64,000 nucleotides of DNA, taken from contig NC_087091.1 of assembly GCF_963855985.1 (NCBI RefSeq), positions 12,406,154-12,470,153 of the forward strand. Reading direction: 5' to 3'. Position numbers and translations under genes: made by a program. Under the pieces are notes generated by a model that was not told the origin of the DNA, ran no database searches, and worked only from the letters and a program-made list of their open reading frames with translations. Shown piece after piece: positions 60,438 to 64,000 of this stretch; positions within the stretch are counted from its first letter, which is position 1; the number at the start of each line of letters is the position of its first letter. This DNA is from Ostrinia nubilalis (taxonomy: Eukaryota; Arthropoda; Insecta; Lepidoptera; Crambidae).

Positions 60438-62889
60438 TCATTTATAAGAACCGTAATAGCTAGGAGGGTGCAAAATACTATTTTGTATGGCATTATCTTT
60501 CCTGATTGGAATTCTAGTAAAATAACTTTTATTTTCAGTCTTCCTATTCGGTTTCTTTGGCCGGGACCAGGTTACTGATGGCTCCATATTTGCTACTTGG
60601 TCTATGGGGCGAGGAATTTCGGGTTGACGGGGAACATCGGTCATTAACCTGAAACAAAAACAAAAGAGTACTTATTTTAAAAAGATTTTTTTAAACTAGC
60701 CAGTTCTTTTTCCTAAATTGTTTTAAATAAGTAAGCGCCTTGTTGGATAAAAACATTGAACGCCTTTAATGTTTCAACGGCTAAGTTTTCAAACCAGTAG
60801 CGATTGCTTTTAAAATTTCTAGCGGTCTCTGCACAAACTTGAATACGAGGTATATGTATAATAATATGTAAGTACAATATGTCTGTTTGCAACTTGCCGC
60901 AAAAGATAAAATCGCCACCTACCTACTTCCTAAACATGAAAATGCTTTTGAACTTTACTTGTAAGTTTTAAATTTTAAAATCGTCAGGTTTCCTGTCTTG
61001 CTTATTGACGACAGTTAATTTATTACATTTCAGCCGGGCTGCGTGCCGTAATAATATCTTATCGATTTTTGACGACAAATGTATGGGCCCCTATCGTAAT
61101 ATCGACAAAATGGCGTGATAAACGCTTTTCGCGGCACGCATCATATTAGGCCTACTGGGCTTTTGATAAAAGAGACCAGCGAAAGAAATGATTATAAAAG
61201 TATGCTCATTAAACTATAAACTAAGTACATTAGTGGAAAAAGGGGGGTGATAGAGAAGGTGATTGTCAGTAAACATCCTTCTCCAGAAATAACCATTAGA
61301 CACGTTACTACTAGATAAATTCATTTATTGTCTATTGAACCCCACAGGCAGGCCACTGTTTTATAGTCACGATAGCCGAACGGTGAAGGGGTCGGAGTGG
61401 CCGACTCGAGATCCAAAAAACGCGGGTTCGAATACCACCGCCGCTCGACTATTGTGGTGAGCCCACTCAGTTTCAGCCGAAAGACGTCCACTGCTGGACA
61501 AAAGGCCTCCCCCGTAACACAAGCTTATTTAGCTTAACACGAGGTGCTAATGGGACTATTAGTAATTTGGGCAATACAAATTGCTAATAATCTTTACAAA
61601 AAAACTGTTGGCTTGGCCCTTAATAAGAGCTTTAATGTAAGTCCTATTTTCACAACTCACCTGTATCCTTTTTCATCGGCAACGTAATTGTATCGATGTG
61701 GTCGTCCGTTACCATCGACATAGCCGTAGCTCCCAACCACTGTGCCATTGGGGTAGCGCTCCTCAGTTCGGAACTGGGTGTTGCCAGTTTGTGGATCGTG
61801 CACGTCATAGCCAAAGGCATAGGTTCCTGGATGACCTAAAATAATAGAGCTAATGTATTGTTTGTCCTTTAAGAATAGAAATAAAGGGAAATAATATTTA
61901 AGAATCTTTCTCTTCCACTGACTTATCCTCTATTAGCTCTTTTTACCGCGACTTTTTCCGCGTAGATTTTGAAAATAAATTACCTAACTAAGCACTGTCT
62001 AAAAAAATAATTTTATGTGAATTTAGGGACGTACGTTTATTAGTATGAAGAACAACACGTTCCCAATAAAATGAATTAGGTATTTACGTATAGAATTTTG
62101 TTATCTTACCATCGACATTCGTGACGTAGTAGCTAGGCATCGGCTCTGCCAAAGTCAGCCTGGCTTGTCTTGAGGGCGACAGTACTCGGGCTTGTCCTCC
62201 CAAACAACACAGTAGTAAGACAACCTTTAACAATACAATTATTACCATCATCAGATCCTTTAGTTTCTACTCCAGGAACACGACCTCACGACAAGGTGAT
62301 AGGTATATTGTAGTAAAATATTATTATCCAAAAAGCTCTTTATGCTTTCGTATGTTACCTACTTTAGGTTGCTGATTTATGGAATCCATTAATAATTTAT
62401 GGCTGAACTGAATCTAATGAATTATTTTTATTTAAGTCAGATTTGAATGATGTGAAGTTTTAAATAAAATACTATTTATGTCTGGCCTAGAAAATCATGT
62501 CTGAAAGGAAATCAGGTCTGAAAACATTATAATGATTTTTTTAGTAGTCAGTACCATTACGAAATATTTGGATTAAATTCACATACAAAACTTTCTAACA
62601 TAATGTATTTTCATGTTAATATTGCACTTTTGCCTAGCACTTCACATCACATACGAAGTGGCACCTTAATTGTTCCTTTGGGCTTATCATTAGTCGTTCA
62701 AAAGAATTAAAAAACTTTTTGAAAAAGCTCACTAAAAAGTTTTATGCCCCAATTTTTAAGTGACCGCTATGGTGAAACATAACAGGAATTTTATTTTCAT
62801 AGGGGTCACTTAAAATTTAGGGATTGGTTGTGAAAACGGGCATTAGCTTCTTAAAACTAATCACTTCTTACCTTATGCAAATGATCCAT
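60438..62889 (-). CDS. RR-1-like cuticular protein, 172 aa
   Basis: Secreted chitin-binding cuticle protein. Exons on the minus strand: 62889-62872 (MDHLHK), 62224-62110, 61835-61661, 60648-60438; phases 0, 1, 2 agree. The signal peptide is about MDHLHKVVLLLCCLGGQA. The R&R region, about 48-103, includes GTYAFGYDVHDPQTGNTQFR, TEERYPNGTVVGSYGYVDGN and RYNYVADEKGYR, closest to RR-1. The tail is basic and Pro-rich (PRQPEIPRPIDQ; WSRPKKPNRKTENKS) and ends HPPSYYGSYK. AATAAA lies at 60401-60396. Start choice: the mini-exon has a strong GTAAGA donor and a TATA box 300 bp upstream, but the acceptor at 62225 (TTAAAG) is poor. An alternative is an unspliced start at 62251 (MMVIIVLLKVVLLL), giving 175 aa. 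Everything after residue 7 is the same either way. Confidence 0.85.
61025..61150. repeat. MITE (ATGCGYGCCG family)
   Basis: GGGCTGCGTGCCG at the left and CGGCACGCATCATATTAGGC at the right are inverted. The centre has ATCTTATCGATTTTTGACGA and ATATCGACAAAATGG. Single-ended relatives are at 6467-6535 and 44890-44965. It lies in the last intron of the RR-1-like gene. Confidence 0.6.
61364..61570 (+). repeat. tRNA-derived SINE with a LINE scrap inside
   Basis: GATAGCCGAACGGTGAAGGG, GTGGCCGACTCGAGATCC and GCGGGTTCGAATACCACCGC give A- and B-box-like sites. It then reads GAGCCCAC, is interrupted at 61468-61512 by CAGCCGAAAGACGTCCACTG and AAAAGGCCTCCCCC (RTE-like 3' UTR, minus orientation), and resumes ACACAAGCTTATTTAGCTTA. 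The uninterrupted sister copy is at 29982-30135. Confidence 0.75.
62744..62843. repeat. short palindromic MITE, copy of 3346-3456
   Basis: CCCAATTTTTAAGTGACC pairs with GGTCACTTAAAATTTAGGGA. The outer right part GGTTGTGAAAACGGGC matches the other copy, while the outer left arm is truncated. It lies in the proposed first intron of the RR-1-like gene. Confidence 0.7.
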
Positions 62890-63186
62890 TTCACCGAGTC
62901 CAAGTTCACAAATCAAGAGTAGAATTTCATTTATTTTCTTCTATATTTCTGTCAAAAGTGTACAATCCAGGAGCGTTATCTTCGCGGCAGTCACGTCAAT
63001 GCGTGCTCTCTCAAAATCGTCCTTCTATTTACAGTGTTAGCCGGCAAAAACAATAAACCAGTATGGGCAACGAGCACCAGTGGGTGAGGGCAATTTCGCC
63101 CATATCCGCCTTACAGCTCTGATGTCATGCGAAGGATAAGGAATGGCCTTATACAGCTGACGAAAGGTTTATGGTGACGAACGGTG

Positions 63187-63194
63187 CTTTTATA
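63187..63194 (-). promoter_or_regulatory. TATA box of the RR-1-like gene
   Basis: TATAAAAG on the minus strand. A TCAG initiator-like motif (63160-63157) lies about 35 bp downstream, giving a 5' UTR of about 270 nt before the ATG at 62889. This supports the mini-exon model. Confidence 0.5.
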
Positions 63195-63910
63195 TGACTA
63201 ATTTGTTTAACTGGGGCTTTTTAAGGCCGAAAGTTATTTGTCAACTTTGAGGTAAAAGGCGTTGAAAGTTATTCCATTTAAACTAGTAATTATCAAAAAA
63301 TTTCTGTGTACGTTTTCATAGCTAAGTTACTGAACTAAGTATGTTTTAAATATGGTTGATAGAGATAAATAAAATTGGACCTTTACAGGTCGATCAATAG
63401 GTATTGCCTCAAAATTTCAATCCATAACATTCTTCACATACCTATACAGAATGCACCTTTCAATAAGATATTAGAAATGGCATCATACTCCACAAATTCT
63501 CTTCCCCATTTAGTTCGGTAAACATAAAAGAAGTATAAAACCTCAAGACATTTCATTTTATAGTGTTTATACCCAAAACGACGGTTTAAGGCGATTAGAG
63601 TCCTCAATCCGCGCCAAATGGGCATTTTGTAAAGCCTACTCCTCTTTTACTGCTGGATAGAAATAGTTGAAAAAAATATATGTTATACAACAGTTCAAGG
63701 ACTACATTTGTGACGTTTGAATTTTCGCTACGTCTCTTTGTTTTGTATTAAAAAAATAAATACGGGACATCGATTTTTTACTTAAATTCCCTACTCCTCC
63801 AAAACGGCTATGTTAATCTAAAAGATTTTTGCACGAATAGATTAGGAATTCTTTAATCTTTAAATGACACGTTGCGTTTTTCAATCGAACATTACTTTCA
63901 TTCATAAATT

Positions 63911-64000
63911 TTACTTTTGATAAATTCCGAACGTTTTGCCGTTGAGGGGGCCTTCGCGGGGTGCGGGCGGCAGTCGGCCGCTGGCCTTCAGACGGGGAGG
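63911..64000 (-). CDS. 3' terminal exon of a further gene, partial
   Basis: On the minus strand 29 codons run from the window edge to TAA at 63913-63911 (GRLPPAPREG, then PLNGKTFGIYQK). Base composition jumps to strongly GC-rich here, unlike the neighbouring non-coding DNA. The Pro/Gly/Arg-rich tail and its place in the head-to-tail array suggest another cuticle protein gene. An ATTAAA signal is near 63857-63852. No domain is visible in this part, so the family is a guess. Confidence 0.45.
   Translation of the reverse strand, partial: PPRLKASGRLPPAPREGPLNGKTFGIYQK

Noticed and set aside
63434..63625. 63-codon minus-strand frame between the RR-1-like gene and the partial gene
   Set aside because: No signal peptide, domain or splice context. 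It lies in the presumed 3' flank of the upstream gene.

Overview
The window looks like nuclear DNA of a moth or butterfly (Lepidoptera). It is AT-rich and intron-bearing, and it is full of repeats that I recognise as lepidopteran: short Helitrons ending in CTAGT, 3' scraps of RTE-like non-LTR retrotransposons, tRNA-derived SINEs and many small TA-flanked inverted-repeat elements. No bacterial-type gene, rRNA, convincing functional tRNA or CRISPR array was seen. All gene models were built by eye from reading frames, GT/AG splice sites and exon phase.

Layout. Positions 1-29.6 kb hold no gene I can support. This part contains palindromic MITEs, a 1.72-kb hAT-like element with an 8-bp target duplication, two Helitrons with large fold-back elements inside them, a promoter- or LTR-like block near 21.4 kb, and LINE remnants at 27-28.4 kb. 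From 29.6 kb to the right edge lies a head-to-tail run of cuticular protein genes on the minus strand. Reading upward in coordinate they are: an RR-2 gene (29628-32831, 182 aa), a second RR-2 gene spread over 9.3 kb (38023-47352, 135 aa), a divergent RR-like gene (58919-60138, 203 aa), an RR-1-like gene (60438-62889, 172 aa), and the last exon of a further gene cut by the window edge (63911-64000). One plus-strand gene (57234-58839, at least 259 aa, with a CCHH finger and resembling the DUF4729 family) sits between them, tail to tail with the divergent cuticle gene.

How the genes fit together. The four complete minus-strand genes have signal peptides and a chitin-binding Rebers-Riddiford (R&R) region or a relative of it, so they should encode secreted proteins of the chitinous exoskeleton. 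Both RR-2 genes carry a 97-bp exon ending in the same phase and joining the same GQY codon context, which points to tandem duplication. The two RR-1-like genes share the phase pattern of their R&R exon (enter in phase 1, leave in phase 2). The plus-strand gene looks unrelated in function.

Most notable structures: three ~1-kb near-palindromic elements all sitting in the TA tract at Helitron 5' ends; an RTE insertion whose target duplication copied the 5' splice site of the plus-strand gene; an RTE insertion with a twin-priming inversion and a 10-bp target duplication; and an element at 48.7-49.2 kb bounded by 25-bp direct repeats.
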